A stretch of DNA of 64,000 nt from Bradyrhizobium sp. cir1 (GCF_014198245.1 NZ_JACIHE010000023.1:1-64000), one strand, 5' to 3'. Positions 10,091 to 18,855 are shown, counted from the first letter of the stretch. A program made the numbers and translations. Notes: generated from the letters alone by a model not told the origin.

Positions 10091-11296
10091 CTACGCCTTG
10101 GCCGGCTTCCGTTCCGTGAACGGCGACAGCACCACCGTCGCCAGCATGAAGATCACGGACGCCCCGAACACCCAATGCGGCGCGCTCTGGTCCATGATCC
10201 AGCCGAACAGCAGCGGTGAGACGATGCCGCCGAGATTGAAGCCGGTGGAGACGATGCCGAAGGCGCGCCCCGCAGCGCCCGCAGGCGCGGCATTGCGCAC
10301 CAGCATGTCGCGCGACGGCGCGATCACGCCGGAGAGGAAGCCCGCGATCGCCATCGTGGCAGTCAGAGCCCAGCCCGGCAGCGTCACCAGCGCGATCAGC
10401 AGCACGATGGCCGCATTCGCGGCAAAGCAGGCCGCGGCGACATAGCCGTGGCGCGCGGTGTGGTCGGCGAGGAAGCCGCCGGCGAGCACGCCCGCAGCGC
10501 TGGCGCCGAGGAACGCGGTGAGCGCGACATTGGCGATCGAATAGGAGGTGCCGTAGCCGCTCATCAGCGCCACCACGCCGAAATTGTTGATGCCGGCGAC
10601 CGACAGGCTGAGCAGCATGAACAGTGCGGTCAGCGTGATCAGCGCCGGGGTGATGACGGCCTGTTTCGGTGCGCTCTCGTTGCCCGGTTTCTTCTTGTGT
10701 GCGCCGGCCTCGGGAATGCCCATGGCCACCAGCAGCAGCGCCACCAGGATGGCGATCGCGCCTGACGCGATCAGCGCGCCGACGCCGCCCCACATCGTGA
10801 CGAGCGCGGCGACGATCGCCGGCGTCACGGCGCCGCCGAGATAACCGGCAAAAGTGTGGACCGAGAAGGCGCGGCCCATCCGCGCCTCGTCCATGTGCTC
10901 CGCCAGGATCGCGTAATCGGCGGGGTGATAGACGCTGTTGGCGAGCCCGAGCAGCACGGCGCAGGCGATCAGCGCGGCATAGCTCAGGTGCAGGCCGAGC
11001 AGGATCAGCGCGCAGCCCCCGAGCGTCAGCCCGATCAGCAGGATTTTGCGCGCGCCAAAATGGTCGACGAGATAGCCGATGGGCGCCTGCGTGAGGCCCG
11101 AAACGACGGCGAGCGTGGTCAGCGCGAAACCGAGCTCGACATAGCCGACGCCGAGCCTGTCCTTCAGGAACGGGAACAGCATCGGCAGGACCAGCAGATG
11201 GAAATGGCTAACCCAGTGCGCGATCGAGATACCCGTCAGCGTGCGCAGCGCACTGTCTGCCTTGCCTTGCTGCGGTGCGGCGAGAACGTCGACCAT
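10091..11296 (-). CDS. MFS transporter, fosmidomycin-resistance (Fsr)-like
   Basis: A 401-residue major facilitator with about twelve membrane segments. The segment ANSVYHPADYAILAEHM followed by GRAFSVHTFAGYLGGA is the signature region of the Fsr-like branch, where HPA-A and GxxFSxH occur in the fifth and sixth helices. Members include drug exporters and many uncharacterised proteins. It has its own promoter region (11297-11421, about 125 bases) that separates it from a family A half-repeat. The substrate is unknown. Confidence 0.85.
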   Translation of the reverse strand: MVDVLAAPQQGKADSALRTLTGISIAHWVSHFHLLVLPMLFPFLKDRLGVGYVELGFALTTLAVVSGLTQAPIGYLVDHFGARKILLIGLTLGGCALILLGLHLSYAALIACAVLLGLANSVYHPADYAILAEHMDEARMGRAFSVHTFAGYLGGAVTPAIVAALVTMWGGVGALIASGAIAILVALLLVAMGIPEAGAHKKKPGNESAPKQAVITPALITLTALFMLLSLSVAGINNFGVVALMSGYGTSYSIANVALTAFLGASAAGVLAGGFLADHTARHGYVAAACFAANAAIVLLIALVTLPGWALTATMAIAGFLSGVIAPSRDMLVRNAAPAGAAGRAFGIVSTGFNLGGIVSPLLFGWIMDQSAPHWVFGASVIFMLATVVLSPFTERKPAKA

Positions 11297-11421
11297 TGCA
11301 GTTCCGTTTCACTCCCGATGGACGGGCAAACTATCGGGGAGGGCGGTTATTTGTCCATGAACGTAGGCGCATGGCAGGTAGCGCGGGCGGGGACGTGATG
11401 GGCGCTGCGATGCCTCCACAT

Positions 11422-11470
11422 CGTCGTCCCGGCCCCCCGTGCGCAATTGCGCACCAGGCCGGGACGACAG
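11422..11470. repeat. Palindromic repeat family A, single unit
   Basis: A single hairpin from CGTCGTCCCGG through GTGCGCAATTGCGCAC to GGCCGGGACGACAG, without the partner unit or the CCATAACCACAG linker. Confidence 0.8.
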
Positions 11471-11494
11471 CGGAATTTGAAGCGCTCGCCGTCT

Positions 11495-11665
11495 CTACAA
11501 CGGCTCGTCGTCCGGCCCATATCGATCACGCTTCGGCGTCGCGATGTCGCCGTCCTCGTAATCGTCGTCGTCGATGTCGCGCGGCGGCGGTGGTTTCTTC
11601 GCCTTGTCGTCCGCCGATTTGGGCGGTTCGCTCGGCTTGGCAGTCTTGTTGGCAGTTTTGGCCAT
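11495..11665 (-). CDS. Small acidic/basic low-complexity protein, function unknown
   Basis: A 56-residue hypothetical protein. The ATG at 11665 is chosen because it opens a lysine- and proline-rich N-terminal half (MAKTANKTAKPSEPPKSADD) that fits the protein's composition. The C-terminal half has the acidic run DIDDDDYEDGD before PKRDRYGPDDEPL. It has no membrane segment and no known motif, and is probably disordered. A longer in-frame start at 11692 adds a His-rich leader that looks non-coding. Conserved short proteins of this composition are common in Bradyrhizobium, but none has a known function. Confidence 0.55.
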   Translation of the reverse strand: MAKTANKTAKPSEPPKSADDKAKKPPPPRDIDDDDYEDGDIATPKRDRYGPDDEPL

Positions 11666-11751
11666 GGCTGGTCCCGGATGGTGATGCTGCATCCGAATCT
11701 ACCCGCCAAATATGTGCGGGGCCTGATTTATCTCAAGGGGCGACGAGACCG

Positions 11752-12789
11752 TCAGTGCACGACCGGCCCGCCCGCCTTCTTCCAGGCATCGATGCCGCCG
11801 GCGATATGGGCGGTGTTGAGAAGGCCCGCTTGCTTCGCAGCTGCAACCGCCATCGCCGAGCGCTCGCCGAAGGCACAGAAGAACACCACGCGGCGCCCCG
11901 TGGCGGCCACGACCTCGCGCAGCATGCCGCCGGGCTTGAGGCTCTCCTCGACGGAGGGATAGGGCGTGTGCAGCGCGCCTTCGAGCATGCCGTGCTTCAT
12001 CCGCTCATTGGTCTCGCGCAGATCCACCAGCAGGATGTCGGGCCGACCGAGGGAGCGGATCGCCTCGATCGCGCTCAGCGCGCGGCCCTCTTTCTCCAGC
12101 TCTTCCTGATGCAGGCCGACATGCATGTTGGCGGGCACCGCGACGTCCATCATCTTCGGATTGGGCAGCTTCAGATTGCCCATCAGCTCGATATATTCGT
12201 CGACCGAGCGCACCTGGAGCCGCGGGTTGTAGCGCTTCTCCTCGCCGATGGTGGAGACGGTGTCGCCCTTGTAGTCATGCGCGGGGAACACCATCGTCTC
12301 GTCCGGCAGCTTCAAGAGGCGGTTGAAGATCGAATCGTATTGCGCGCGCGCCGAGCCGTTCTGGAAATCGGTGCGGCCGGTGCCGCGGATCAGCAGCGTG
12401 TCGCCGGTGAAGACGCGGTCGCCCATCAAATAGGAATAGGAATCGTCGGTGTGGCCCGGCGTGTACATCACGTCGAGCGACAGGCCCTCGATCGTCACCT
12501 TGTCGCCGTCCGCGACCCGCATCGCCACCACGTCGGCCTTTGTCTGGTCGCCCATCACGGTCATGCAATGGGTGCGGTCGCGCAGCTCGCCGAGGCCGGT
12601 GACGTGGTCGGCATGCAGATGCGTATCGACCGCCTTGACCAGCTTGAGGTCGAGCTCGCGCAGCAATTGGCAATAGCGGTCGACCTTCTCCAGCACGGGA
12701 TCGAGGATCAGCGCCTCGCCGCCGGGGCGGCTGGCGAGGACGTAGCTGTAGGTACCCGAAACACTGTCGAAGAGCTGGCGGAAGATCAT
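11752..12789 (-). CDS. Persulfide dioxygenase-like MBL-fold protein fused to rhodanese
   Basis: A 345-residue two-domain protein. Residues 1 to about 230 are an ETHE1-like metallo-beta-lactamase fold with THLHADH (residues 56-62), GHTDDSYSY and GDTLLIRGTGRTDFQ. Residues 240-345 are a rhodanese domain with the active-site loop FFCAFGERSA (Cys305). ETHE1-type enzymes oxidise glutathione persulfide to sulfite, and rhodanese domains transfer sulfane sulfur, so the fusion suits detoxification of sulfide-derived persulfide. It lies downstream of the sox operon in the same orientation, but a 270-base gap holding a repeat (12919-13018) separates it from the DsrE-like gene, so it probably has its own promoter. 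Confidence 0.9.
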   Translation of the reverse strand: MIFRQLFDSVSGTYSYVLASRPGGEALILDPVLEKVDRYCQLLRELDLKLVKAVDTHLHADHVTGLGELRDRTHCMTVMGDQTKADVVAMRVADGDKVTIEGLSLDVMYTPGHTDDSYSYLMGDRVFTGDTLLIRGTGRTDFQNGSARAQYDSIFNRLLKLPDETMVFPAHDYKGDTVSTIGEEKRYNPRLQVRSVDEYIELMGNLKLPNPKMMDVAVPANMHVGLHQEELEKEGRALSAIEAIRSLGRPDILLVDLRETNERMKHGMLEGALHTPYPSVEESLKPGGMLREVVAATGRRVVFFCAFGERSAMAVAAAKQAGLLNTAHIAGGIDAWKKAGGPVVH

Positions 12790-12918
12790 GGCAGGACCCG
12801 GCTTGGAACTGACCTCTAAGATTCTACTACGGTACGGGTCGGAAAGAGAAGCAATTCACTGTGTAGAAGGTAAAATTTGGAAGATTTTTATTTCGGGTGA
12901 GGGCGCCCCACCCCCTCT

Positions 12919-13018
12919 GTCATCGCCCGCGAAGGCGGGCGATCCAGTATTCCAGAGACAGCGAGGTGTACAGAGAAGCCGCGGCGTACTGGATTCCCCG
13001 CCTGCGCGGGGAATGACA
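12919..13018. repeat. Palindromic repeat family E
   Basis: The left arm TCATCGCCCGCGAAGGCGGG, ending GATCCAGTAT, pairs with a right arm of GTACTGGATTCCCCGCCTGC and GGGGAATGACA. A second copy lies at 27799-27898. Between the repeat and the gene starting at 12789 is an AT-rich stretch (about 12820-12895) that may hold a promoter. Confidence 0.8.
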
Positions 13019-13061
13019 CCGAGTGTGGCGCGGCGGAGTGCCGCAACTCGGGACAGCGCCC

Positions 13062-13520
13062 CTACGGCCGCACCACCGTGTACCCATTCTCCGCCAGGAA
13101 CAGGATCTGCCCGACTCCGACCTGCACAGGTGTCGCGCCCGAAATGAACTCCGGCCGCTTGCCGGTCTCGCGCTCGAGCGTGTCGATCGTGTTGAGGCAG
13201 ATGTCGAAGCGCACGCCCTGGGCGATCAGGCTCTCGACCTGCTTGCGGCGCTCGCTGCCTGACAGCAGCAGGTCGATGCCGGGACCGAAGGCCACCACCT
13301 CGATCGCGACCTTGTCGGGGTCGTATGCCCTCAGCAAATTGTTGGCGACGCTCAGCACCAGCGCCTGCTTCTTCGCATCGCCGTCGGAGAGCTGCAGCAC
13401 GATCCTGTGCTCGGCGAACGGCTTGTCCTGGAGCGGCACCTGCTGCGCCAACGTCTGTGGCATCGTGGCCCAGGCGAGCAGCGCCAGCAGCATCGCGCGA
13501 AACGCCTGCAACCGCATCAT
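13062..13520 (-). CDS. DsrE-family-like exported protein
   Basis: A 152-residue protein with a Sec signal (MMRLQAFRAMLLALLAWATMPQTLAQ). The mature part looks like the DsrE/DsrF fold: HRIVLQLSDGDAKKQALVLSVANNLL, then VAIEVVAFGPGIDLLL, then GVRFDICLNTI with the single conserved cysteine. DsrE-like proteins carry sulfane sulfur on that cysteine. Tandem ATGs at 13520 and 13517 follow the soxB-like stop at 13523 by two bases, so the gene is the last member of the sox operon. Periplasmic sulfur transfer linked to SoxYZ or to the downstream persulfide enzyme is an inference. Confidence 0.72.
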   Translation of the reverse strand: MMRLQAFRAMLLALLAWATMPQTLAQQVPLQDKPFAEHRIVLQLSDGDAKKQALVLSVANNLLRAYDPDKVAIEVVAFGPGIDLLLSGSERRKQVESLIAQGVRFDICLNTIDTLERETGKRPEFISGATPVQVGVGQILFLAENGYTVVRP

Positions 13521-13522
13521 CC

Positions 13523-15268
13523 CTATCCCGCAATGCCCGGGTTGCCGTCGACGCCTTTCAGCGCGATGCCGGTGCCGAGCCGCTCCTGGAGCATCCGGCC
13601 CGACCGCAGATATCTTCCGACGACGTCCCACGCCGGTGCGCCCTGCTGGCCGTTGACCGAGGCCCAGCCCGCGACCTTGTATCGATGGCTGGCGCTGATT
13701 GCCTTGCCGTTATTGAGCGTCAGCTCGGAGATGCGGCTGCCGATCGCATCCGCCGGCGTGCAGGTGTAGCTGAGCCCGCCCGCGCGCACCATGTCGCCGC
13801 CCTGCTGGTAGTAGGGATCGGGGTTGAAGAGATTGTCGCAGACGTCCTCTAGCACGTTCTTGATCTCTGCGCCGGTCATCTCCTGCACATAGGTCTCGGG
13901 ATAGGTGATCGCGGTTTCCGCGAGCAGATCCTCCATGGTCAGCGCCTGGCCCGACAGCGCGGTGACGCCCCAGCGGAAGCCCGGCGAGAGCGCGATCTCG
14001 GCATCGAGCTCGGTGCGCAGCGCGGTGCAGATCAGTTCGTCCATGGGCCCGGTGAAATTGCCGCGGCGATAGAGCAGGCGATCGGGTGTTGCGATCTTCT
14101 CCGACCAGTCGGCGACATGCGGCGCACGGACCCGCCCGATCAGCTCGGCCATCGCCGGATCGGGCTTCAGGAGCTCCGAATAGACCGGCAACAGGCGATA
14201 TCTGACGTCGCTGACCTTGCCCTTGTCGAGCGCGAGATCGAGCACGCCCAAAAATTTGCCGTTGGAGCCGGCATTGGTGACGAGCGTGGTGCCGCCCGCG
14301 TTCTTCACTGGGATAGGCTGCGGCACGGCATCATGGGTGTGGCCGCCGAGGATGACATCGATGCCGGTGACGCGGCTGGCGAGCTTGAGGTCGACATCCA
14401 TGCCGTTGTGCGACAGCAGGATGACGGCATCGACCTTGTCGGTGCCGCGCAATGCATCGACATGCTTCTGCAGCTCCTCCTCGCGGATGCCGAAGGTCCA
14501 GTCCGGCGTGAAGCGCTTGGGATGCGCGATCGGCACGTAGGGGAAGGCCTGGCCGACGATCGCGACGCGATGACCGCCGAGCTCCTTGATGAACGAGGGC
14601 TTGAACACGCGCCCGGTTGCGGGATCGAAGGCGCGGGCGTCGTTGAACGCGGCTTCCTCGGTCAGGAACACGTTCTGGGCCAGAAACTCGCCCTTGAAGC
14701 GCTCGAGATTGTCGCGCAGCACCTGCTCGCCATAGGTGAATTCCCAATGCCCGGTCATCGCCTCGATGCCGAGCAGATTGGCGACCTCGACCATATCGCG
14801 GCCCTGCATGACGTTGGCGAGCCCGGTGCCCTGCCAGAGATCGCCGCCGTCGACGAGCACGGAATCTTTCTCGCCGACATCGGCGCGCAGGCGGTCGACC
14901 AGGGTCTTCAGATGGGCAAAGCCGCCGAGCTTGCCGAAGCGACCGGCGGACTTCTCGAACTCGAAGCAGGTGAAGGCATAGGCATCGGCACTGTCGGGCC
15001 GGATGCCGAACCGCTCCAAAAAGGCGCGTCCGACCAGATGCGGCGGGCGTCCCGCCATCTCGCCGATGCCGATATTGACGCTCGGCTCGCGGAAATAGAC
15101 CGGATTGAGCTGCGCATGCGCGTCGGTGATGTGCAGGATCCGCGCATTGCCGAACCGTTCCAGCTCGTAGATGCTCGCGGTGTCGGTGCCGCGTGCAAGC
15201 CGGGGCAGGCTGAGCGATGCGGCGGCAAGGCCTGCGGCCTTCAGGAAATCGCGGCGGCGGATGGCCAT
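13523..15268 (-). CDS. soxB: Thiosulfohydrolase SoxB
   Basis: A 581-residue member of the 5'-nucleotidase-like metallophosphatase superfamily. In the Sox cycle SoxB hydrolyses the sulfonate group from S-thiosulfonate bound to SoxY. A twin-arginine leader (RRRDFLKAAGLAAASLSL) indicates folded export with its dimanganese site. Visible motifs are HITDAHAQL, GGDLWQGTG, the SoxB-specific MTGHWEFTYG, ILLSHNGMDVDL and GGHTHDAVP; the C-terminal nucleotidase domain begins near residue 380. It lies between soxK and the DsrE-like gene, all on the minus strand. The SoxB-type GHWEFTYG in place of the usual GNHE distinguishes it from ordinary 5'-nucleotidases. Confidence 0.95.
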   Translation of the reverse strand: MAIRRRDFLKAAGLAAASLSLPRLARGTDTASIYELERFGNARILHITDAHAQLNPVYFREPSVNIGIGEMAGRPPHLVGRAFLERFGIRPDSADAYAFTCFEFEKSAGRFGKLGGFAHLKTLVDRLRADVGEKDSVLVDGGDLWQGTGLANVMQGRDMVEVANLLGIEAMTGHWEFTYGEQVLRDNLERFKGEFLAQNVFLTEEAAFNDARAFDPATGRVFKPSFIKELGGHRVAIVGQAFPYVPIAHPKRFTPDWTFGIREEELQKHVDALRGTDKVDAVILLSHNGMDVDLKLASRVTGIDVILGGHTHDAVPQPIPVKNAGGTTLVTNAGSNGKFLGVLDLALDKGKVSDVRYRLLPVYSELLKPDPAMAELIGRVRAPHVADWSEKIATPDRLLYRRGNFTGPMDELICTALRTELDAEIALSPGFRWGVTALSGQALTMEDLLAETAITYPETYVQEMTGAEIKNVLEDVCDNLFNPDPYYQQGGDMVRAGGLSYTCTPADAIGSRISELTLNNGKAISASHRYKVAGWASVNGQQGAPAWDVVGRYLRSGRMLQERLGTGIALKGVDGNPGIAG

Positions 15269-15329
15269 CTCGAATCTCGAATTCTCCGCGCCCCTTCAAC
15301 GACGGTCCGACAGTTCCAACAGGTCCAGT

Positions 15330-15635
15330 CTAGCGGATTTCCATCGCCTTCCAGGCTTCTTTTTCGGACGTCGCCTGGAAGATCGACGCCTTCGCCAGCG
15401 CTTCGGCCTCCTTGGCTGCGGCCAGCGCGCGGTCGAAATCGCCACCGTCGGCGGCTTTCTTCGCAGCCGCCAGCGCCGACACGGTCACGGTCCACTGGTT
15501 GCGCATGCCGGCTGCCTCCTTGGAGGCGGCTTCGGCAGCGGCATAGGCCGCCTTGTAGTCCGCCTCATTGGCCGCGCGCGCGGATGGCGCAAGGCTGAGA
15601 GCGAGCAGCATGGCGAGGGGAAGTGACCGCTTCAT
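15330..15635 (-). CDS. soxK: SoxXA-binding protein SoxK
   Basis: A 101-residue periplasmic protein with signal MKRSLPLAMLLALSLAPSARA. The mature part is Ala/Lys-rich helical repeats (ADYKAAYAAAEAASKEAA, LAAAKKAADGGDFDRAL), as in SoxK, the small subunit that binds and stabilises SoxXA in several alphaproteobacteria. Its ATG overlaps the soxA stop by four bases (15632-15635). The gap of about 60 bases to soxB holds a plausible ribosome binding region only. Confidence 0.85.
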   Translation of the reverse strand: MKRSLPLAMLLALSLAPSARAANEADYKAAYAAAEAASKEAAGMRNQWTVTVSALAAAKKAADGGDFDRALAAAKEAEALAKASIFQATSEKEAWKAMEIR

Positions 15636-16495
15636 GGCCGCGCTCCCGGGCCCGAGATCGGCAGGCCGTTGGCGACATAGGAGAGGAAATATTCGACGTC
15701 GCGATATTCATCCGCCTGCGGCTCCAGCGGAACCGCGCGGGTCTGGCTGTTGCAGGTGACGAAGCGGCGGCTGGTCGTGCCCATGCCGCTCCATTCGGAG
15801 CGGTAGATCGGCATCGCGTTCAGAATGCCGAGCGCCGGCGCCAGGATCTCGGCGCGGATGCGCTCGCCCGGGCTCTGCACATGGCAGCTCGCGCAGGAGA
15901 AGTTCATCTGGCCGCGTCGCGTGTAGAAATAGCGCTTGCCGTTCTCGAACGCCGCGAGCGCGCGCGGATCATCGGGGATCTTGATGTCCATCGGCTTGCC
16001 GCGCGAGGTGTAGGCCATATAGGCGGTCAGCGAAGCCATCTCGTCCTTGACGTAGGAATAGGGCGCTTCGCCATTGGCCTCGCGGCAGCGGTTGAGCGCG
16101 AGCTCCAGCGTGACGACCTTGCCTTCCTTCGTGTCAAAGTAAGGATAGTTCTGGCGGATGCCGATGCCGCCGTTCGGGAAACAGTCGGCGTAGGTCTTGC
16201 CGTTCTTGAACGGGGTCGCAAACATCTCCTTGCCGGCATCGAGCGCGAACTCGTAAGGCGGGAATTCCTCCTTCTCCTGCCACTGCCGCTTCATGTCCTC
16301 GTTCATGGAATAAGGACCGTTGACGAAATCCTCGTGCTTCACGTTCGGGAATTTCTGGAAGAAGAAGTTCTGGAACGCCTTGGCGTCAGTAACAGGATCG
16401 ACCTTGTCGGCCGCGATCACGCGCGGAGAGGTCAGGGTGAACGCGATCAGCGCGGCGCTGAGCGAGCCAAGCAGGAGGTGGATGCGGGCCTTCAT
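15632..16495 (-). CDS. soxA: Cytochrome c SoxA, mono-haem type
   Basis: A 287-residue SoxA, the subunit of SoxXA that oxidatively couples thiosulfate to SoxY. The start at 16495 overlaps the soxZ stop as TGATG and opens a signal peptide ending near VIAADK. Only one haem motif is present, CASCH at residues 201-205. The position of the N-terminal haem in di-haem SoxA has no CxxCH; instead C105 and C137 remain, likely as a disulfide. FVTCNSQT holds C248, the expected persulfide-modified haem ligand. This makes it the one-haem form that pairs with SoxK. Confidence 0.94.
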   Translation of the reverse strand: MKARIHLLLGSLSAALIAFTLTSPRVIAADKVDPVTDAKAFQNFFFQKFPNVKHEDFVNGPYSMNEDMKRQWQEKEEFPPYEFALDAGKEMFATPFKNGKTYADCFPNGGIGIRQNYPYFDTKEGKVVTLELALNRCREANGEAPYSYVKDEMASLTAYMAYTSRGKPMDIKIPDDPRALAAFENGKRYFYTRRGQMNFSCASCHVQSPGERIRAEILAPALGILNAMPIYRSEWSGMGTTSRRFVTCNSQTRAVPLEPQADEYRDVEYFLSYVANGLPISGPGARP

Positions 16496-16806
16496 CACGC
16501 GATCTTCGCGGTGGTCGTGTCGGAGCCACCCTTGTTGTCGGTCCAGGAGATCTTGAGCTCGTCGCCCTTCTTGGCGCCCTTGAAGCTGAACTTGACATAG
16601 GGGTCCTTGGAGACCGCGGTGCCCCAATCGGCGATGAACACGTCCTTGCCGTTACATTCGAACTTCAGCTGCTGGATGAAGTGCGCGGGGATCACTTCGC
16701 CCTTGGAATCCTTGACGAGGCCGGTATCCATGGGGTGCTGGATCAGCGCCTGCACCTCGGTGATGTCGCCGTTGGATGTTGCGCGCACGCGAATGCTGGA
16801 TGCCAT
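16495..16806 (-). CDS. soxZ: Sulfur carrier complex subunit SoxZ
   Basis: A 103-residue immunoglobulin-like protein that forms the SoxYZ carrier on which thiosulfate is oxidised. Family features are IRVRATSNGDITEVQALIQHPM at the N-terminus (a conserved stretch in SoxZ), FECNGK and the closing WTDNKGGSDTTTA. It has no signal peptide and is exported with SoxY, which carries the leader. It starts 15 bases after the soxY stop and overlaps soxA by one base. Confidence 0.95.
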   Translation of the reverse strand: MASSIRVRATSNGDITEVQALIQHPMDTGLVKDSKGEVIPAHFIQQLKFECNGKDVFIADWGTAVSKDPYVKFSFKGAKKGDELKISWTDNKGGSDTTTAKIA

Positions 16807-16821
16807 GTCGAACTGCCTCGC

Positions 16822-17313
16822 TTAACCGCCGCAACCGCCGACGGTGACCTTGACCTCTTTGGTCGCGCTGTAGAGCTTGCCGTCGGCTTCCACGATCGCG
16901 GTCACATTGGTGGTCTTGGCCATCTTCAGCCGGTTGGCGATGCTCGGCAACGTACCGTCAGGAATTTTGTAGGACGCGGCCAGCGCGAACGGGTTCTCGG
17001 CGACGAAGAACGAGATCGAGGTCACCTTGTCGAGCGTCGTCGTCACCGAGATCGGCACCACGCCGCCATTCTCGGCGATCTCCGGTGCATCCAGCTTGAC
17101 CTTGTCGGACGGCTCGACGGTCTTGCCGTAAAGCGCCTTGATCGCGTCGGCCTCGTTCTTCAGCTTGAACGCCTCGTCGGGATATTTGTCGTTCGCCGCC
17201 GCGAGCGCAGAAATGGCACCGAACGGCAGATTGCCGAGGCCGAGCAGCGCGACGGAGGCCGCGCCCTGAAGAATCAGGCGCCGCGTCGGATGAGGGCCGG
17301 TCGTCGTGGTCAT
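16822..17313 (-). CDS. soxY: Sulfur carrier protein SoxY
   Basis: A 163-residue protein ending in the swinging-arm motif GGCGG (Cys161), the covalent attachment site for thiosulfate. A twin-arginine leader (TRRLILQGAASVALLGLG) exports the SoxYZ pair. The mature Ig-like domain spans about residues 45-155. The ATG at 17313 was chosen over an upstream in-frame start because it lies just before the leader and is preceded by a GGAG-type site. Gene order soxX-Y-Z-A-K-B is on one strand with short gaps. Confidence 0.95.
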   Translation of the reverse strand: MTTTTGPHPTRRLILQGAASVALLGLGNLPFGAISALAAANDKYPDEAFKLKNEADAIKALYGKTVEPSDKVKLDAPEIAENGGVVPISVTTTLDKVTSISFFVAENPFALAASYKIPDGTLPSIANRLKMAKTTNVTAIVEADGKLYSATKEVKVTVGGCGG

Positions 17314-17338
17314 CTCAAATCTCCTGGGCGGCCGCCCG

Positions 17339-17692
17339 TTACAGAGTCTGAAGGAAATCAACGATCGCGCTGATCTCCTGTTCGGTCAAAATCCGGTTCC
17401 GGCCGAACGGCGGCATCATGGTCTGGGGATTGCGCTTGGTCTCGTCGAAGATGATCGCCACCAGCTCGTTGCGATCAGGGTATTTTGACTTGATGTCCTT
17501 CAGTTCCGGTCCGATCGTTCCCGGCAGATCGCCGCCTTTGATCACATGGCAGGTCAGGCAATTGCCCTTGCCGCGGTCGAAGGCGAGCTTCTGGCCCTCG
17601 GCGACAGTGGATTGTGCCCGTGCCGGGCTGGCGAGGCCGGCGGCGATGGCCAGCAGGAGGAACAGGGCGGGCGTCCGGAAAAGGGCGGTCAA
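17339..17692 (-). CDS. soxX: Cytochrome c SoxX
   Basis: A mono-haem cytochrome that partners SoxA. CLTCH (residues 45-49) binds haem, GTIGPELKDI is typical of SoxX, and a Met in TMMPPFG (residue 92 or 93) is the second haem ligand. The reading frame extends to 17881, but the only start that gives a proper signal peptide (FRTPALFLLLAIAAGLASPARA) is the TTG at 17692, giving 117 residues. An ATG further upstream (codon at 17818) would put a non-signal sequence in front. The start is therefore inferred. It is the first gene of the sox operon; the promoter must lie in 17693-17963. Confidence 0.85.
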   Translation of the reverse strand: MTALFRTPALFLLLAIAAGLASPARAQSTVAEGQKLAFDRGKGNCLTCHVIKGGDLPGTIGPELKDIKSKYPDRNELVAIIFDETKRNPQTMMPPFGRNRILTEQEISAIVDFLQTL

Positions 17693-17963
17693 GGCGTCAT
17701 TCCGAGGCGTTATGGCGATGGTCTCGATCGCGGAAATAGCAGCGTTCAAAAGCACAAAGGGCTGCCCCTGACAATCAAGACTATGCACGCGGCAAAATGG
17801 AGTTAATATCTTCCGCATTGCAACTGAAGAGATTATCTGTTCGGTCGATTTGGCCCCAAGAGTCCCAAGAGTTAAGGGCAATGGGCACGGGCCGCCTGTT
17901 TCCAGGGCGTTTGGACGCTCATCCTGTTTTCATCGCGTTCTCGTTTTTTCAAGGGGACCTCAC

Positions 17964-18635
17964 TTGGCGGAATATGTCGTCGAATTTGGCAGGGACGGCG
18001 GACGGGTCGAGCCTGACGGGCGGCTCGATGCGCCGGCCTTCCATCGCAATCACGAGCCGATCTGGGCGGCGCTGGAGAAGCATCTGGCTGGGCTGACCGG
18101 CAACGTGGTCGAGGTCGGTAGCGGAACCGGCCAGCACGTGGTTTATTTCGCCCGGCATACCCCCGGCCTGATCTGGTGGCCGAGCGATCTCAACCAGCGG
18201 CACGTGAAGAGCATCGAGGCCTGGCGCGTCCATTCGGGCCTGCCAAACATCCGCTCGCCGTTGCGGATCGATCTCACCGATCCCGACTGGTGCCCGGAGA
18301 TGAAAAGCGGGCAGGGGCCGACCAGCCTTGCCGCCGTGTTCTGCGCCAATGTCATCCACATCGCGCCGTGGACCGTGGCCGAAGGCCTGTTCGCCGGCGC
18401 CGGGCGATATCTGCGCGCCGATGGCAAGCTGTTCCTCTATGGCCCGTTCAAGCGCGACGGCAAGCACACCGCGCTCAGCAATGCCGTGTTCGACACGTCG
18501 TTGCGCGAAGGCAATCCCGACTGGGGCGTCCGCGACGTCGTCGATGTCGAGAAGCTGGCGAAGGCGGTCGGCCTCGGCCTCGTCGACACGATCGAGATGC
18601 CCGCGAACAATCTGACGCTGGTGTTTGCGCGCTAA
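17964..18635 (+). CDS. DUF938 family SAM-dependent methyltransferase-like protein
   Basis: A 223-residue class I methyltransferase-like protein of the DUF938 family. The SAM-binding loop VVEVGSGTGQH lies at about residues 48-58; WPSDLNQRHVKSI follows, and FCANVIHIAPW and LFLYGPFKRDG are family landmarks. The start is a TTG at 17964, preceded by AAGGGGA at 17951-17957. Longer frames run from 17850 but read through the divergent sox promoter region. The substrate is unknown. It is divergent from soxX and alone. Confidence 0.82.
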   Translation: MAEYVVEFGRDGGRVEPDGRLDAPAFHRNHEPIWAALEKHLAGLTGNVVEVGSGTGQHVVYFARHTPGLIWWPSDLNQRHVKSIEAWRVHSGLPNIRSPLRIDLTDPDWCPEMKSGQGPTSLAAVFCANVIHIAPWTVAEGLFAGAGRYLRADGKLFLYGPFKRDGKHTALSNAVFDTSLREGNPDWGVRDVVDVEKLAKAVGLGLVDTIEMPANNLTLVFAR

Positions 18636-18707
18636 GCCAAGACGGTGGTGCGCTCCCTCTCCGCCTGCGCAGGGCAATCGCATTCTGAGAGTGGTTGCCC
18701 GCTACGC

Positions 18708-18840
18708 ATCCTTCGAGACGCCCGCTTTTTGCGGGCCCTCAGGATGAGGGCGGAGCGCGTGGCACCCGTTCCGGCGGACGCCGCTGCCGTTTAGCCTCAT
18801 CCTGAGGGGCCGCGAAGCGGCCGTCTCGAAGGACGAGGCG
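18708..18840. repeat. Palindromic repeat family B, paired
   Basis: The left unit ATCCTTCGAGACGCCCG to CCTCAGGATGAGGG and the inverted right unit CCTCATCCTGAGG to CCGTCTCGAAGGACGAGG each form a hairpin and also pair with each other. Other copies are at 30108-30240, 32845-32973 and 46095-46226. It lies between two convergent genes. Confidence 0.87.
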
Positions 18841-18855
18841 CGCGCTCAGGCGCTG

